A stretch of 64,000 nucleotides of DNA from Achatina immaculata (GCA_009760885.1 CM019704.1:13623803-13687802), one strand, 5' to 3'. Shown: positions 47,809 through 60,201, counted from the first letter of the stretch. Notes: generated by a model from the letters alone, not told the origin. Made by a program: numbers and translations.

Positions 47809-48389
47809 GTGAGTTTCATTAGCATATTTGAAATCCGGACATTGATGTCAACTTTGTGTCAGAACACGAACATTTGCAGTGCTTAGTGTTAGACTTCTGC
47901 GCAGCCACTGAAGGTTGCAAGCTTAACTTCGAATACGATTTTAAAAATTATTTTTCTGTTTGTTTTAAAAGCTAGGAGTAAATTTTATTTGTAACTAACA
48001 CAGCTTTCATCTCTCCACCAACAGAGAATAATTATTTGATTGTATTTTTTCCGTGAAACATTGTTGATAACGTTAAATTACACTGGTCAACACACATATT
48101 TTGGTGCCTCAAATGTTAGACCTGTTTCTGGATATTTGACCTGCTGATTAAAAAAAAAATGGCACACGTTTTCCCCTATCAGCTCTAGTTTTTGAGATAC
48201 AGAACATATGCCATATATCACTCATCACTCTGCTCACATATAACAACTCAGGATATTTTAATGTAGTGTTTAAATTAATATCTTTTAAGCATGAAGGAAA
48301 CATAAATGAAAAGAAAAGTGCATTACATGAAAATCGACTTATTTCATACCAAAAGCACAAGTTTATGATACAAACTTTCCAGCCATTCG

Positions 48390-49560
48390 ACACACCTTCC
48401 GAGAGTGTGATCTGCCAGGACAATCTTTCACCTTGCACTTCGCTTAAGTCACCAGTGTTCTCTGGAAAGCGATCTAAGTGACTGCGTATTTGAACACTCA
48501 TCTTACTACAGCCACGCCCGCTGAAATGAAACAGTATATCCTGTACTAATTGTGTGTAGTTGTTTGCCTTCTTGTTGCTAAGAAAGCTTTTCACAACAAG
48601 AATAAATGATTCGATTTCATTCACTGATGCTATGAAATGTGGGTCATTAATACGTTGTCTGATCTGTGAACCATCGAAAATTCCAGCCTTCAGTTGTTCC
48701 ATGGTTAAGTCCTGGTAATTTATGCGCTATGTATTCAATGCACGAACCGTCTTTATTCCAAGAATTTACGTCAGGCCTAGCTTTATATGTATTAGTGGCA
48801 CTGTGATTCTATCTCGTGCTACCAAAGGTTCACTATTACATTTTGTCCTTCAACCCCTATATATTCCCTCAGAGGTCAATCTTTTCTTGCCCAGTGTTCA
48901 TGTTTGGCTCTACTATCCGAAAGTCATAAAAAGCAAGGATACTTTGTGTAGCCACTTTGTTGACCAAGAAGAAAATTAACCGTCATCAAGTCTACACACA
49001 AATCACCCATTGATGTTCTTGGTAATTTATCTTTTCCAAGATTAAAGTGATGGCCTTGTACTCTTCTTTCATACTGATGGAATGACCGATTGAAATTTAA
49101 CCATATTTGTTGCCGTTATTTAAAAGATTTCAGACAATGTTTTGAAATGTCCATGAAAAGACGCCACTCACGTGGGTTATATTCTGAAAGATCTATTTTC
49201 TTCATAAGGTTTCCGATGTCATTGGAGAAGATTAAGTTGTTGTCTTTGGTAAAGAATGGCGCAAATCCTTTTCCTCTATAAGATATAATTTTCGTTCCAG
49301 GCTAAGTACATTTTTTCCTTCAGTCTGGAGACAAGCAATTCAGAAGACTCCTGGAAAGATTTAAGTCCCTGATCAGATCACCCAATTCATTCTGACCAAA
49401 ACAATCACTATGTGAAGTTGTTTGGAATTCAGTGCCACTGTCTCCACCTTGTGCGATATCAGACATGCAAGATTCGTCCTCTGAGAGCTGTGCTGGTTCA
49501 AAAGGAAGGTGGAAGGGGTCTCCTGATTGAAGTTAGATCGGGGTAGGACCACTAGTCATG
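48390..49560 (-). pseudogene. Remnant of a multicopy invertebrate repeat protein
   Basis: Minus strand. Scattered pieces near 49400-49270 (SSELLVSRLKEK), then from 48702 DGSQIRQRINDPHFIASVNEIE, SFLSNKKANNYTQLVQDIL and SHLDRFPENTGDLSEVQGERL. From memory, this motif order belongs to a protein family repeated in many invertebrate genomes and probably carried by a mobile element; I cannot name the superfamily. Stops and shifts throughout. Confidence 0.5.
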
Positions 49561-49564
49561 ATTA

Positions 49565-50490
49565 TTCCGATTGATGCCTATGATATTAACAATACCAAAA
49601 ATAACAATCATCGAAGTGGTTTTTCGGTTCCCCTCACACCATTGGTACTCCAAATTTCAGGCAGCTTCTCTTTCCATTTTGTCAACTGGCATAAATGCTC
49701 CGCACAAGTTTTTCATGCAATAAGAGGTGCCCACGGCTTATCTTGATCTCCGAGCTTGACACAAAAATAACCTACATTTGCTTTTTTTTATTTTACATAC
49801 TTAGAAATGGGTTTCCTACTTGCTTTCAGCGTGTACTCCCCACAAATATAGCAAAATACGTCGGGATGATTCAAGCAGCTCCGTCTCTTGAAGTAGCCCT
49901 AACCTTTACGATGCTCGATTTGCAAAAATGAAATGACATGATTGGGGATATACACACACCTCCTGTACGATCATAACTGTCATACAGCGCAACTGTTTTA
50001 AACAGATCAGGTTGAGAAACCTTTGAAATACAAATGTATGTAGTCTACGAAAACCATGATTTACTATCTTAATTTTGTGCACATAATTATACAATAAAAC
50101 GGAGCAAAAGCGATTTTGTCATTTGAGCTATACATTTTATGCCAGTGTGCATTATAGGAAAGGAAGCAGGTGAACGTTGTGAAACAAAGGTCATTATACA
50201 CAAAAATGTTAGTAAATTAAATACATACATTTTCCATTCAAATAAGACAGCTTGTTATGACATCCCAATTCTGCAGATGAGATTTGTTAAAGAGCGGACT
50301 AAGATTTTATAAATTCAACCGTATCTAAGAAACTAGAGCTGATGCAATTTTCTGAATCCACGCTCCAAATAAGCACAGGAACAGGGCTAGAAACCAAGGA
50401 CAAAGAAAAAGATTGTGTGTGTGTGTGTGCGTGTTGGAATGTGTATCTACGTTTCTATTTTTTTTTTCATTTGCCCATGATTTAAAATTA
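49565..50490. other. Non-coding stretch
   Basis: Nothing recognised apart from (tg)n at 50413-50430. Confidence 0.4.
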
Positions 50491-50496
50491 TTAGTC

Positions 50497-50693
50497 CAGT
50501 GGTTTTCAACCTTTTCACATCCAAGGACCACTTTTCCAACCACATATAATTTGCAGACCAGCAGGTTATATGTAATACTGCAGTGCTATGAGTCTTTAAC
50601 GGCTTGTATTCAACATACATCATTTTATATCAGTTCGATAAAACAGCTGCGGACCACCTGACAGTGTACCACAAGCTGTGAACCTTTGCACTA
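50497..50693. mobile_element. Possible non-autonomous hAT
   Basis: Left end cagtggttttcaaccttttc at 50497 is of hAT type and ggaccac follows. The right side has ggaccacc and aagctgtgaacctttgcact in inverse orientation. No clear 8-bp duplication, so the right boundary is uncertain. Confidence 0.45.
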
Positions 50694-50699
50694 GGCTAC

Positions 50700-51310
50700 T
50701 GGGCGTGGCATCCATTCAGTATCGGATTTTACAGTACCCTACTTACAAATGCAAATTAAGAGTAATGTCATTAAACATTTATGCCTGAATAATTCTGACG
50801 TCAGCCGTATTTTGTGAGTACCATCGTACAAAGTTCTGAACTCATTTATGGCATTATTATTACACTGTGAGATTTTATTACTTCTGTATTTCACATTCGA
50901 TTTTTAAAACCTCCCATTGCTTTATTATTATTATTATTATTACAGCTGTCTTTGATGCTGTTTTAAAATCGCTCTTATATTAGGAAAATTTCTGTTGTTG
51001 CTTTGCCTTCATTTTTCCATATGATTTTTATCTTATCTACGCGGTTTCCTTCCCCTCCACATTTCTTATAATTTTGTCTCTTTCGGTTTTTTAAACACGA
51101 TTTTTCATGTTTGATGGACTTTGTAAGCATAAAATCGTATTTTTGTGCAAAACAATCAGAAACACGCTGTAGCAGGTGTGCTACTCCACAGACTTAAAGC
51201 CATGAACGATGCTGGGAGAAATGGACACAAGTGGAAGTCAGTTGTGTTATGACTTGTGCTCGAGTAAGACGTCTGTGTCTGTAGCTTAGGAATTGTCTGT
51301 AACTGCCTTG
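50700..51310. other. Non-coding stretch
   Basis: Nothing recognised; (att)n at 50921-50941. Confidence 0.4.
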
Positions 51311-51313
51311 TCC

Positions 51314-51773
51314 GACGATCAGGAATGTCCTGGGAAACAATGGCGAGCACTGAACATCAGGAATGTGCTGGGAAACACTGGCGAGCACTGAACATCAGGA
51401 ATGTGCTGGGAAACACTGGCGAGCACTGAACATCAGGAATGTGCTGGGAAACACTGGCGAGCACTGAACATCAGGAATGTGGTGTGTAACACTGGTGAGC
51501 ACTGAACATCAGGAATGTGCTGGGAAACACTGGCGAGCACTGAACATCAGGAATGTGCTGTGTAACACTGGTGAGCACTGAACATCAGGAATGTGCTGGG
51601 AAACACTGGTGAGCACTGAACATCAGGAATGTGCTGTGTAACACTGGTGAGCACTGAACTTCAGGAATGTGCTGGGAAACACTGGCGAGCACTGAACATC
51701 AGGAATGTGCTGGGAAACACTGGCGAGCACTGAACATCAGGAATGTGCTGGGAAACACTGGCGAGCACTGAAC
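51314..51773. repeat. 38-bp minisatellite, twelve copies
   Basis: Period 38, unit with gaacatcaggaatgtgctgg, then gaaacactggcgagcact. Variants (gtgtaacactggtgagcact) are scattered in the middle. Confidence 0.95.
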
Positions 51774-51789
51774 AGAAAGGGCGAAACGG

Positions 51790-52335
51790 CGGGAAAAGGG
51801 GGCACCAAGAAGATGGCTCAGATTTTTTTTAAAAATGTCCAAAAGAATATGATCGGGCTTAGTTGACTGATCTGGAACGTATTGCTGGTCGTAAATAGTT
51901 GTTCCTGTGTGTTGTTGGTGTACACACTACAACTGGTGATGGTATTATACTATCGTTACGGGCATTTTATGAGTATACACGGCCATGTTTTCAACAATGT
52001 AACTTCAGCGAACGCTGCTGTTGAAGCTTGTTCACCTGTGCTCTGTTAAAACGCGTCAAATGTTTTGCTGTAATTATTTGTAGCAGGAGATTATTATAGA
52101 AAGATAATGATTACGCAGTATTAATCATATAGTTATCTGAGCATAGCTAACTCTTTTAACAGAACTGTGGCCTTCAGTATTATGAATATTATTTTTTTTA
52201 AAAAAACACAGTAAAGTAACAAGATCATGTAGAGTGTAGCAACAGAAGAAATAAGTATTGAACATTTAATTTGTAAAAATTAATGTGTCTTACGTAACTA
52301 TTTGTAACTGAGGATTATATACTCTTCAGCGATTG
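51790..52335. other. Non-coding stretch
   Basis: Nothing recognised. Confidence 0.4.
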
Positions 52336-52534
52336 CTCTCTCTCTCTCTCTCACACACACACATCGTCCGTCTTTTCTCTTTGGTGACAAGAGTCCATAT
52401 AGTATCCAAGAAAACGTCACGTAACTACTATGTGCTGTATTTTTAAAGCCAAATAAAATCTCTCTCTCTCTTTCTCTCTCTCTGTTTCTCTTTCTCTGTT
52501 TCTCTCTGTCTGTCTCACTCTCACACGACGCTGC

Positions 52535-52571
<37 letters not shown>

Positions 52572-52731
52572 TTCGAGTTTTCTTTCTCTCTGCTTCTCTC
52601 TCGCTCTGTTTCTTTCTCTCTCTCTCTCTCTCAGGACGTTCCAATATATATATATATATATATATATATCGTTCTCATTTTCTTTTTTTTTTCTGTTTCT
52701 CTCTTTAATGTTCTGTCTTTGTGTTTGTCTC

Positions 52732-52770
<39 letters not shown>

Positions 52771-52850
52771 TGTGTATGTGTATGTATGCTTTTGGGTTTC
52801 TCTCTGTCTCTTTAATTTTCTCCTGGTCTCTCTCTCCCTCTTCTCTTCCT
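52336..52850. repeat. Compound microsatellites
   Basis: (ct)n(ca)n at 52336-52362, (ct)n-rich tracts, (ta)n at 52540-52569 and 52645-52669, and (ct)n at 52738-52766. The two (ta)n blocks share flanks (cgttc, ttttctttctct), suggesting a local duplication. Confidence 0.9.
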
Positions 52851-53130
52851 TTGAACAAATTTTTTTTTTTAAATGTAGCTCGTTTCTTGAAGGTCGTGCT
52901 GACCTACACACACAAACCCACCCACAAAATAAAAATGCGAAGTAAAGCAATCCTGACAAGGCAGGCATCGACATTTCCTTTGAAAAAAAAAAAACCGACA
53001 CCTTTCTAATGTGTTGTTGGTTAAACTGTTCTATGCTTAACGAACCTGACCTACTTGTTCTTTGTAAATGTACCAGTCCTAGCTGGCACATCCATTTCTG
53101 CGTGGGATAAAATTCTAGTATGGTCTCAGT

Positions 53131-54971
53131 GAAAGGAACAGCTGTTGAAGAAGTCAATTAGTTTGCATACCTTGGCAGCAACATAGACCAGGTTGGTGAC
53201 ACCGGAAAGGAAATAAAAATTGCAACAGCAGCATTGATCTTCAAAATATATAAACTAGGAAAAAAGCAGTAACAGCTTTATTATTTAACGATAACACACT
53301 TGTGATGTTTCGGCGCGAGCCTTTGTCAAACAAAAACAAAGAGGAGAAGAATCAGAGAGGAGACAAGGTGCAGATTTACAAACTCTTTCCGTGCCTTATG
53401 CCAGTCTACTGCCAGAGCGGATTTATGAATTTGGTGCCATGCGGCAGAATACTGCCACATGTTTCGTTTCGTATAAATGCAATTCACATTTTGGTTCGCA
53501 CGTTAACTGCGCGTGTCCTTTTTCAAAATGGCGGAAGAGTGCTTAGTTACGACCGATTCGAGCATGAAAAACGAAGTCTGTGACCGAGACATGTCAATTT
53601 TTGGTGATGCAGATAGGGGTATGGGCACGCCCTATGACCAGACCACTGTTCTTGAATGTATCCCACGTAGATCTAGACATATTAGACGACTGGAGAAATA
53701 GTTAGAAGGTTATTTCAGACATTATTTTAGCGAGAATGCAACATATCAAAGCAAGTCAACTTCGACAGGTATTTCCAGGCATCTAACATGGTAAGTACTC
53801 TACATCTAGACCTACCCAATGGTAAATAGGACACAATTTTTGTCTAAAAACATCGCATTACTTCTCTTTTTTTCCCAAAAAACCCTCCGCATTTATGAAG
53901 TCTTCATACATTTAGTTATATTTTGAAACTTTACACGGAAATACAAGGAAATACTGTGTTTCATTCACTTTTACAAATATACCCCTATACATATCAAGAC
54001 CCGCGCTTTTGATCTGGCACCCAAATGAACGTTCCCCCCAAACCACGGATTGAGTTTAATTTGATGTTAACAAAACAATAAAACTTTTTTTTTTTTAATG
54101 GGAAAGGACTTATCTCAGCTTCCGGAGTAGCACCGATTTTAACAGGCGATTTTGGATCTGTGCTATTCCAGAAGCTGAGATAAGTCATTTACTATTTACA
54201 AATTTTTTATTCTTTTGTTAACATCAGATTAATGTAAATCTGTACTTTGTCTCCTCTCTGATTCTTCGTCCTGTTTGTTTTTGTTTGAAAAAAGCTCGCA
54301 CCGAAACGTCACAAGTGTGTTATCGTTAAATAATAAAACTGTTCCTACTTTTTTCCTAGTTTATACATTTTGATATCACAGCTTTACTGCAGTGCTTTGT
54401 GTGTAGATGTATGCCTATACATTAATTACTGTGTGTTACATCGATCTTCAAGAATCTTGAGAACATATGGCATTCAAAAGGTATAAGCACAAAAACCAAG
54501 TTAAGACTATTCAATTCAAATGTAATATCCACCCTCATTTATGCATGCGAAAGCTGGAAAACAATTGAAGAAATAGACAGTAAATTAGACTCTTTTGAAA
54601 ACAAATGCCGAAGGAAAATACTCGGCATTAAGTGAAACGAATTCAAGAACAATGCAGAGATAAGACAGATGACTGAACAAGAACCAGTCTCATGGGTGAT
54701 CAGGAAAAGGAGATGGACATATGTTGGTCACGTGATGAGAAGAAACGATCAGAGAATCCCAAAACAAGCTGTCAAGCGGAACACAACAGGCCAAAGAAAA
54801 AGAGGCCCACTACGGGAAACTCTAAAGAGGACATTGGTAAGAGAGGCCACATTAGTAGGCATAAAATCCCTTGATGAGGTTGACAAGCTCGCCGAAAACA
54901 AGAAAACTTCACGAACTACCTTGCGAGCCCTATGTGACGTTTAACGGCACGGGAAGGATATAAGATATAAG
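53131..54971 (+). mobile_element. LINE A copy 4, split
   Basis: Perfect 11-bp duplications atggtctcagt (53120-53130 and 54972-54982). The left piece, 53131-53244, covers EEVNxFAYLGS (stop at x). The right piece from 54439 covers SIFKNLENIW to the C-terminus (54669-54944 open) and the (atataag)n tail. Interrupted by 53245-54438. Confidence 0.9.
53245..54438. mobile_element. Penelope-like element with inverted arms
   Basis: 1.19 kb inside LINE A with 13-bp duplications cattgatcttcaa (53232-53244) and catcgatcttcaa (54439-54451), one mismatch. Arms of ~130 bp (53247-53378 and 54232-54369) are inverted copies, followed by a ~70-bp tail. Both arms carry a hairpin-GAAAC motif (ggctcgcgccgaaac in the first, reverse strand). 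The centre has no reverse transcriptase, only a short frame (53526-53700). Close relative of 31637-31874. Confidence 0.65.
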
Positions 54972-55166
54972 ATGGTCTCAGTCTATTTTTAAAATGGATC
55001 TAAAAGCTTTTCCCAGTTAAACGCGGAGCTAAAGAAACGAAACGTTGATCAGAGAAGAAAACTCGAGACACAGGACGTTGCCAAAAACTCGAACACTTTA
55101 CTGCAGGGATTACATTCAGTCATTTGGCTCTGGGTTTCGCGGCCATTTTTGTCTGCCCGAGCCCTG

Positions 55167-55208
55167 TTTTTCATTAAATCTCTGTCTCTCTCTGTCTCTG
55201 TCTCTCTC

Positions 55209-55253
<45 letters not shown>

Positions 55254-55256
55254 AGG
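55167..55256. repeat. (ct)n microsatellite
   Basis: Imperfect (tctctg/ctct)n over 90 bp. Confidence 0.9.
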
Positions 55257-55353
55257 GTTATATTTAGTTTTAAATATTTTTGCACCTTCTTTGATGATTT
55301 CTACGTTTGTTTTTCTGGCCAGCCAAATCATACGCTGCATTTTTCTATTAGAC

Positions 55354-55517
55354 CAGTGTTTCCCAACGTGGGGCATATGCCCACTGGGTTCAATTTGAAT
55401 TTATATATTTATATTTTTTTCAGAACTTGATTGGCTATTATGCGTAGAGGAGGGGTGGCATCAGAATCTTTGAGCGTTGAGGCAGTGCATGCTTCCAAAA
55501 AAGATTGGGAAACACTG
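55354..55517. mobile_element. Non-autonomous hAT (MITE)
   Basis: 164 bp. Ends cagtgtttcccaac and, in reverse complement, cagtgtttcccaat. Perfect 8-bp duplication tattagac at 55346-55353 and 55518-55525. No coding content. Confidence 0.92.
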
Positions 55518-55684
55518 TATTAGACATTTCGCTTCCAGATTTAGTTTCATGTTTAAAGTCTCAAAAACGTTGGGCTCTTTATAGCTCATATTTCCATTCC
55601 ATTCAAATGTTTAAGTGCCTCGCGTGACGTTTTCACATTCTTAAATTACTTCCCGTTTTATCTCTTGACACTCGTCTTTTTCAT

Positions 55685-56297
55685 TGTTCACTCTTATTGC
55701 TACTTTGTGATGCGTCTTAGTAATTCTCATGGCATTGTTCACTCTTATTGCTACTTTGTGACGCGTCTTAGTAATTCTCATGTCGTTGTTCACTCTTATT
55801 GCTACTTTGTGACGCGTCTTAGTAATTCTCATGGCATTGTTCACTCTTATTGCTACTTTGTGACGCGTCTTAGTAATTCTCATGTCGTTGTTCACTCTTA
55901 TTGCTACTTTGTGACGCGTCTTAGTAATTCTCATGGCATTGTTCACTCTTATTGCTGTTCTGTGACTGTTATTAGTAATTCTCATGTCATTGTTCACTCT
56001 TATTGCTGCTCTGTGACTGTTATTAGTAATTCTCATGTCATTGTTCACTCTTATTGCTGTTCTGTGACTGTTATTAGTAATTCTCATGTCATTGTTCACT
56101 CTTATTGCTGTTCTGTGACTGTTATTAGTAATTCTCATGTCATTGTTCACTCTTATTGCTGTTCTGTGACTGTTATTAGTAATTCTCATGGCATTGTTCA
56201 CTCTTATTGCTGCTCTGTGACTGTTATTAGTAATTCTCATGTCATTGTTCACTCTTATTGCTGCTCTGTGACTGTTATTAGTAATTCTCATGTCATT
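55685..56297. repeat. 51-bp minisatellite, twelve copies
   Basis: Period 51 (gttcactcttattgct, then ttagtaattctcatg). The first five units carry actttgtgacgcgtc; the next seven carry ttctgtgactgtta. The first five alternate catggcatt and catgtcgtt, a 102-bp higher-order period. Both strands stay open in one frame because 51 is divisible by three; the translation is low-complexity and probably not a real protein. Confidence 0.95.
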
Positions 56298-56589
56298 GTT
56301 CACTCCTTCTTCTTCTTCGTTATAGAAAAGATAAGCAGACACACATTTTGATGAACATTTTATGATTACAACAGTTTATGTCAATATAAACTGTGTTAGG
56401 TCTGCTGTAAGAGATAATTATCAAAGCTTACTACATCTTTGTATCCTAAGATTTTCGCGAAGACAGCCTGCAGTTTTTAGCTACCTACTTATAAGTTACC
56501 AGTCTATGAATGCGTCAGTCCATGAAACCCAGGGAAGATGGATTCAGTAAACGTAGCGTCTGGTTCTTGTAATAAAAGTTAACAGAGAA

Positions 56590-56770
56590 GTTTGGTTCAG
56601 TTTAAAAAAAAAGATACAATACAAAGAACGAGGAAAGTGAGTAGGAACGGGATGGCAGAAAGTAAGATGTGTACACGTATAAACGAAAAACATTCAATAT
56701 TTCAGCAAATACCTTTTTCAAGGACCACGTAAAAAACAATACAGCAAATTTAAAAAAAAAACACAAATAG
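56590..56770 (+). repeat. Dispersed repeat F, copy 2
   Basis: Matches 32105-32262 (ggcagaaagtaagatgtgta, acgtataaacgaa, tatttcagcaaatac). Diverged. Confidence 0.55.
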
Positions 56771-56779
56771 ATTAAAAAT

Positions 56780-57559
56780 TAAACACCTAGCTCTTTTGGT
56801 AATCACCTTGTAAGAAAGAAGGGCAGAAAAGGCATCTAGATATATGTAGGCAAGCGCAAAGTAGAAGCAGACGATTGGCTGGAAAATGAGGTAAAGAAAC
56901 GATCACACTGGGTACCATATGAGAAACAACATGACGCCTATTTCTTGTATCCATCCGTCCATCACAAATCTCGTATGAACTTTCACATAACGATGCTGTA
57001 TTCTAGATTGAGCTTTCAGTTATCATGAGCACCAAGTCTAATGCTAGACAGTTTTCTTTGCACCGGATGTCATGTTGTGACATTTGTATTTTTTTCCTTC
57101 CTGGAGCTCAGAAATCCTCAATGTCATCTGACGATTCATGTCAGCGACAACACTGACGTGAAGTTGGGGAAATTTACTGTCATTCTGTAACACGTGATTC
57201 GCTTCAGTGAGCATCGTGACATGTCTTAGCGTTTGAAACTTCCGCATTGGCAGTTTGTATCCGTGTTTCTAATGTTCACAGATCACAAAATTTCCTCATT
57301 TCGAGAAGAAACTCCAGTGAAAGTTTCGTCAGATCATACTCTAAGCAGCATTAGATATGAATATCTTTAACTGAGTTAGTAAGCGAAAATGCCAACATCT
57401 GAATATGTTTGCCCAAACCGTTCTTCTGTTGTGTATATTGTTAAATACAAGACTTAATATGAAAGTAAACATATAATGTTTATGCCCTCACTGTACATTA
57501 TCCACTAAAGATTACTAACCAGTATCTACTTTCTTTCTTTCTTTCTTTCTCTCTTTCTT

Positions 57560-57591
<32 letters not shown>

Positions 57592-57970
57592 CCAGTTCCA
57601 GCAGCAGTTTTTAAAAACATTTTATGTGAAACTTTATTGTTCTTAAGCGGAAGAGAATCTGTATAATGACAATTAGTGTTTGTTTCATAATGCATGCATT
57701 AACACTTTACATATTTGATACTTTAATTTCTGAAGACACTTGAGATGCTGGCAGACTGGCATGCCCACAGTTTTTTGGCTGTATACGTTAAAATACGTTA
57801 AATTATGTATTTATTTGTTCACAGTGATAAAGTGTTGCAGACCTTCAGCATCTTTGCCATATACTGGTGATAGATTTCCACACCATTATCAACTTCCTGA
57901 TTTGTCTCAGAAAAATTTAGCGACAGTTGTTTAATACTAACACACACGAACAATGCAGCTCATACATTTA
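56780..57970. other. Non-coding stretch
   Basis: No gene seen; (tttc)n microsatellite at 57529-57590. The right end would be the intron before the 57977 exon. Confidence 0.45.
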
Positions 57971-57976
57971 CTGCAG

Positions 57977-58311
57977 TATCTTGTCTGGTGATCGCCATTA
58001 TCCAGTCAATCCAGTCAGCGGTACAAACAAGTGACCTAATTCTGTATGGACTTAACGCTGAAAAATTTCTGCCATATCCGAACGTAGAAAAACACGGCCA
58101 AGGCCACACGATAAAATGTAATGAAATCCCCCAGATCGGCATCATGGAGGCTAGATGGATGTCAGGATTCACCAGGGACAATGCTCCCAATATCGCTGCT
58201 AATTACCTGGCTTCCAGCACGAGCATATTCTCTGAGGACTTGATACGAAGTCTCGCGACAGATCTGGAGGTAAACAGACAGCAGCTGGCCAGGGAGCTAA
58301 GCTTGCCTCAG
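57977..58311 (+). CDS. Candidate internal exon of a host gene
   Basis: 335 nt open throughout (111 codons plus two leading bases). Splice signals: branch point tactaac at 57935-57941, acceptor atttactgcag ending at 57976, donor cctcag then gtgagt at 58312. The protein has balanced composition: SAVQTSDLILYGLNAEKF, GQGHTIKCNEIPQIGIM, ending EVNRQQLARELSLPQ. The last part resembles the start of a death-domain-like helix (QLARELSL), but that is only a visual hint. No other exon of the gene is identified with confidence. Function unknown. Confidence 0.45.
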
Positions 58312-58732
58312 GTGAGTCGTAGTTGGACATTAAGAGCCTCATCCTTTGAGTATACTTTAGTGACTGTGTGTGTATATGTGTATGGGTTGTTACTTTAGCA
58401 TTGAGTTTGAAAATATGAAGCAGTAAAGTTTCCTTAAAATTCTGTATTCTTTAAATTTGAACTTATTATTTATTATATTTCTTGTATATCTTTTCACGAT
58501 CCTACCTTTGATCACTCACTATCCTAATTTGTGTCGCGACCTGAGGTTGAGTACCACTGGTATAAGCGGTCATGACCAAAACACACATTATTATTATTAT
58601 TATTATCTTTCATGTTCTTTATGATTCATATAAGTTATAAACTTTATTACGGAAGGTCGCTTGAACCAGTGCACAGTTTCGGCCGTCTTAAATCTACAGA
58701 TATGGTCACCTTCTCTCAAGACCAGTGATTCT

Positions 58733-58918
58733 TAAAGGATGGCATGTAGTTCCCCGGGGAGGAGCCTCAAGCCTAAGTGGATGAGTTACCTCTGTAAAAG
58801 AATGTATAATTATGAAAATCCTTTCTGGACAGCCTTTTCATATATAGGGAAGGGTTTGAAGCAGGGGAAGCTTGTGTTTAAATAGGAGGATTGGGACCTG
58901 GGACGTTGAGAATCTCTG
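58733..58918. mobile_element. Non-autonomous hAT (MITE)
   Basis: 186 bp. Ends cagtgattcttaa and, in reverse complement, cagagattctcaa. Flanks ctcaagac (58725-58732) and ctccagac (58919-58926), 7 of 8 identical. Confidence 0.8.
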
Positions 58919-58929
58919 CTCCAGACGAA

Positions 58930-60170
58930 GAAATTAGTACACAAAAGAAAAGGAAGCTACACAATTTAGGAGACCAATGAAAATGTCAAGATTAACACTA
59001 AAGACAAAGGTTGTGATTTATCAGACGTGTGGCTTAGAAAACTCGTACAAAGATCTGAAACTTGGACATCTCGAGGGATGAGGATCACCCCCCAGCCCCG
59101 TTCTACAGCTCCCATCCTAGCTGCCTTCGCAAAGAAGAACGAAAGACAAATCTGAAGACATAAGACGCAAGTGTAAAAAGAATGGGTCCTGCAACACAAA
59201 CGTTGGTCGCTGTTGCTGTGGCCGATTATGCAAACTGGGGTAGAATCAGCCGTGAGGGGCGGGAAGTTGTTTAGCCAAATGGTGCTCGGAAAACTGCATT
59301 TGATACCCGCCTGCTTCATCCAAAGGTGTCATTATTGAATTCTTCTTCTTCTTTATTTATCTTTCCAACAAATTAGACAAGTATATGGTGACAGTCTGAA
59401 ATACAGACCTTGAATGTAGTGTATAATTCTGCTTAAATCTTACGAACTGCATACTCCATGTTGCCGAGGAAATATTTAAATAGCTGTTATAACAGTGACA
59501 CCATTGGGAAAAAAAGTGCACTGACAAATAAGAATTGTAACGCGTACGAGTACGTTGTAAAACATGAAGGCTTAGTGGAGACATAATTCCCCCCCCCCCC
59601 CCCCCCAATACACATACACTTATACAGCCCATTTTTGACACAAGTGACTGTCTGGTTGCTAGGCAAGGCAAGCTAAAGTATTTTCTACACGCTAGAAAAT
59701 CAGTTCTTTAATTTCGCGCAAAAAACCGGTCAAATGACTTCGCGTGTGTTCACAACCACTAAATGAAAAAAAAAGTTGTAAAAAAAGATACGAAAGAAAA
59801 AAATTATCAGTAACTGAACAGATTTTATGTACTGCAATAATATGTATACGTTAATAAAATTCAGTACTCTTGTAACAAATTAAAAACTTCTAATCTACTT
59901 TTAAATATCCAGCAGTGTTCCTTCGCTGTTGGATTTGGTGATTGGTGCAACAGTCCTGGCTCTACAGTCTTCGTGCTAGTGTCTGTGCTCACCAACTTGG
60001 GCCGTGTTGACTGCGTTCAGAGGATAGAGCAGTACATGCGTGAGTTGAATGTTGTCCTCATTTAGCATCATCAGCTTTTTCATAATTGACACATCTGTCA
60101 TCTGAAATTGTTGGTGCAACCATTTCTGTCATAATCACAACCTGTTCCGGCCAGCAACAATCTCCAGACT

Positions 60171-60201
<31 letters not shown>

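Noticed and set aside
52417..53157. Arg/Glu-rich and Ser/Leu-rich ORFs
   Set aside because: Translations of (ct)n/(ga)n microsatellites.
55641..56351. Two overlapping long proteins (233 and 228 aa) on opposite strands
   Set aside because: Both arise from a 51-bp tandem repeat whose period is divisible by three; composition is low-complexity and starts/stops lie in unrelated flanks.
58541..58551. Another hAT element ending near 58550 (gagtaccactg)
   Set aside because: Only one end is visible; no partner end or 8-bp duplication found.
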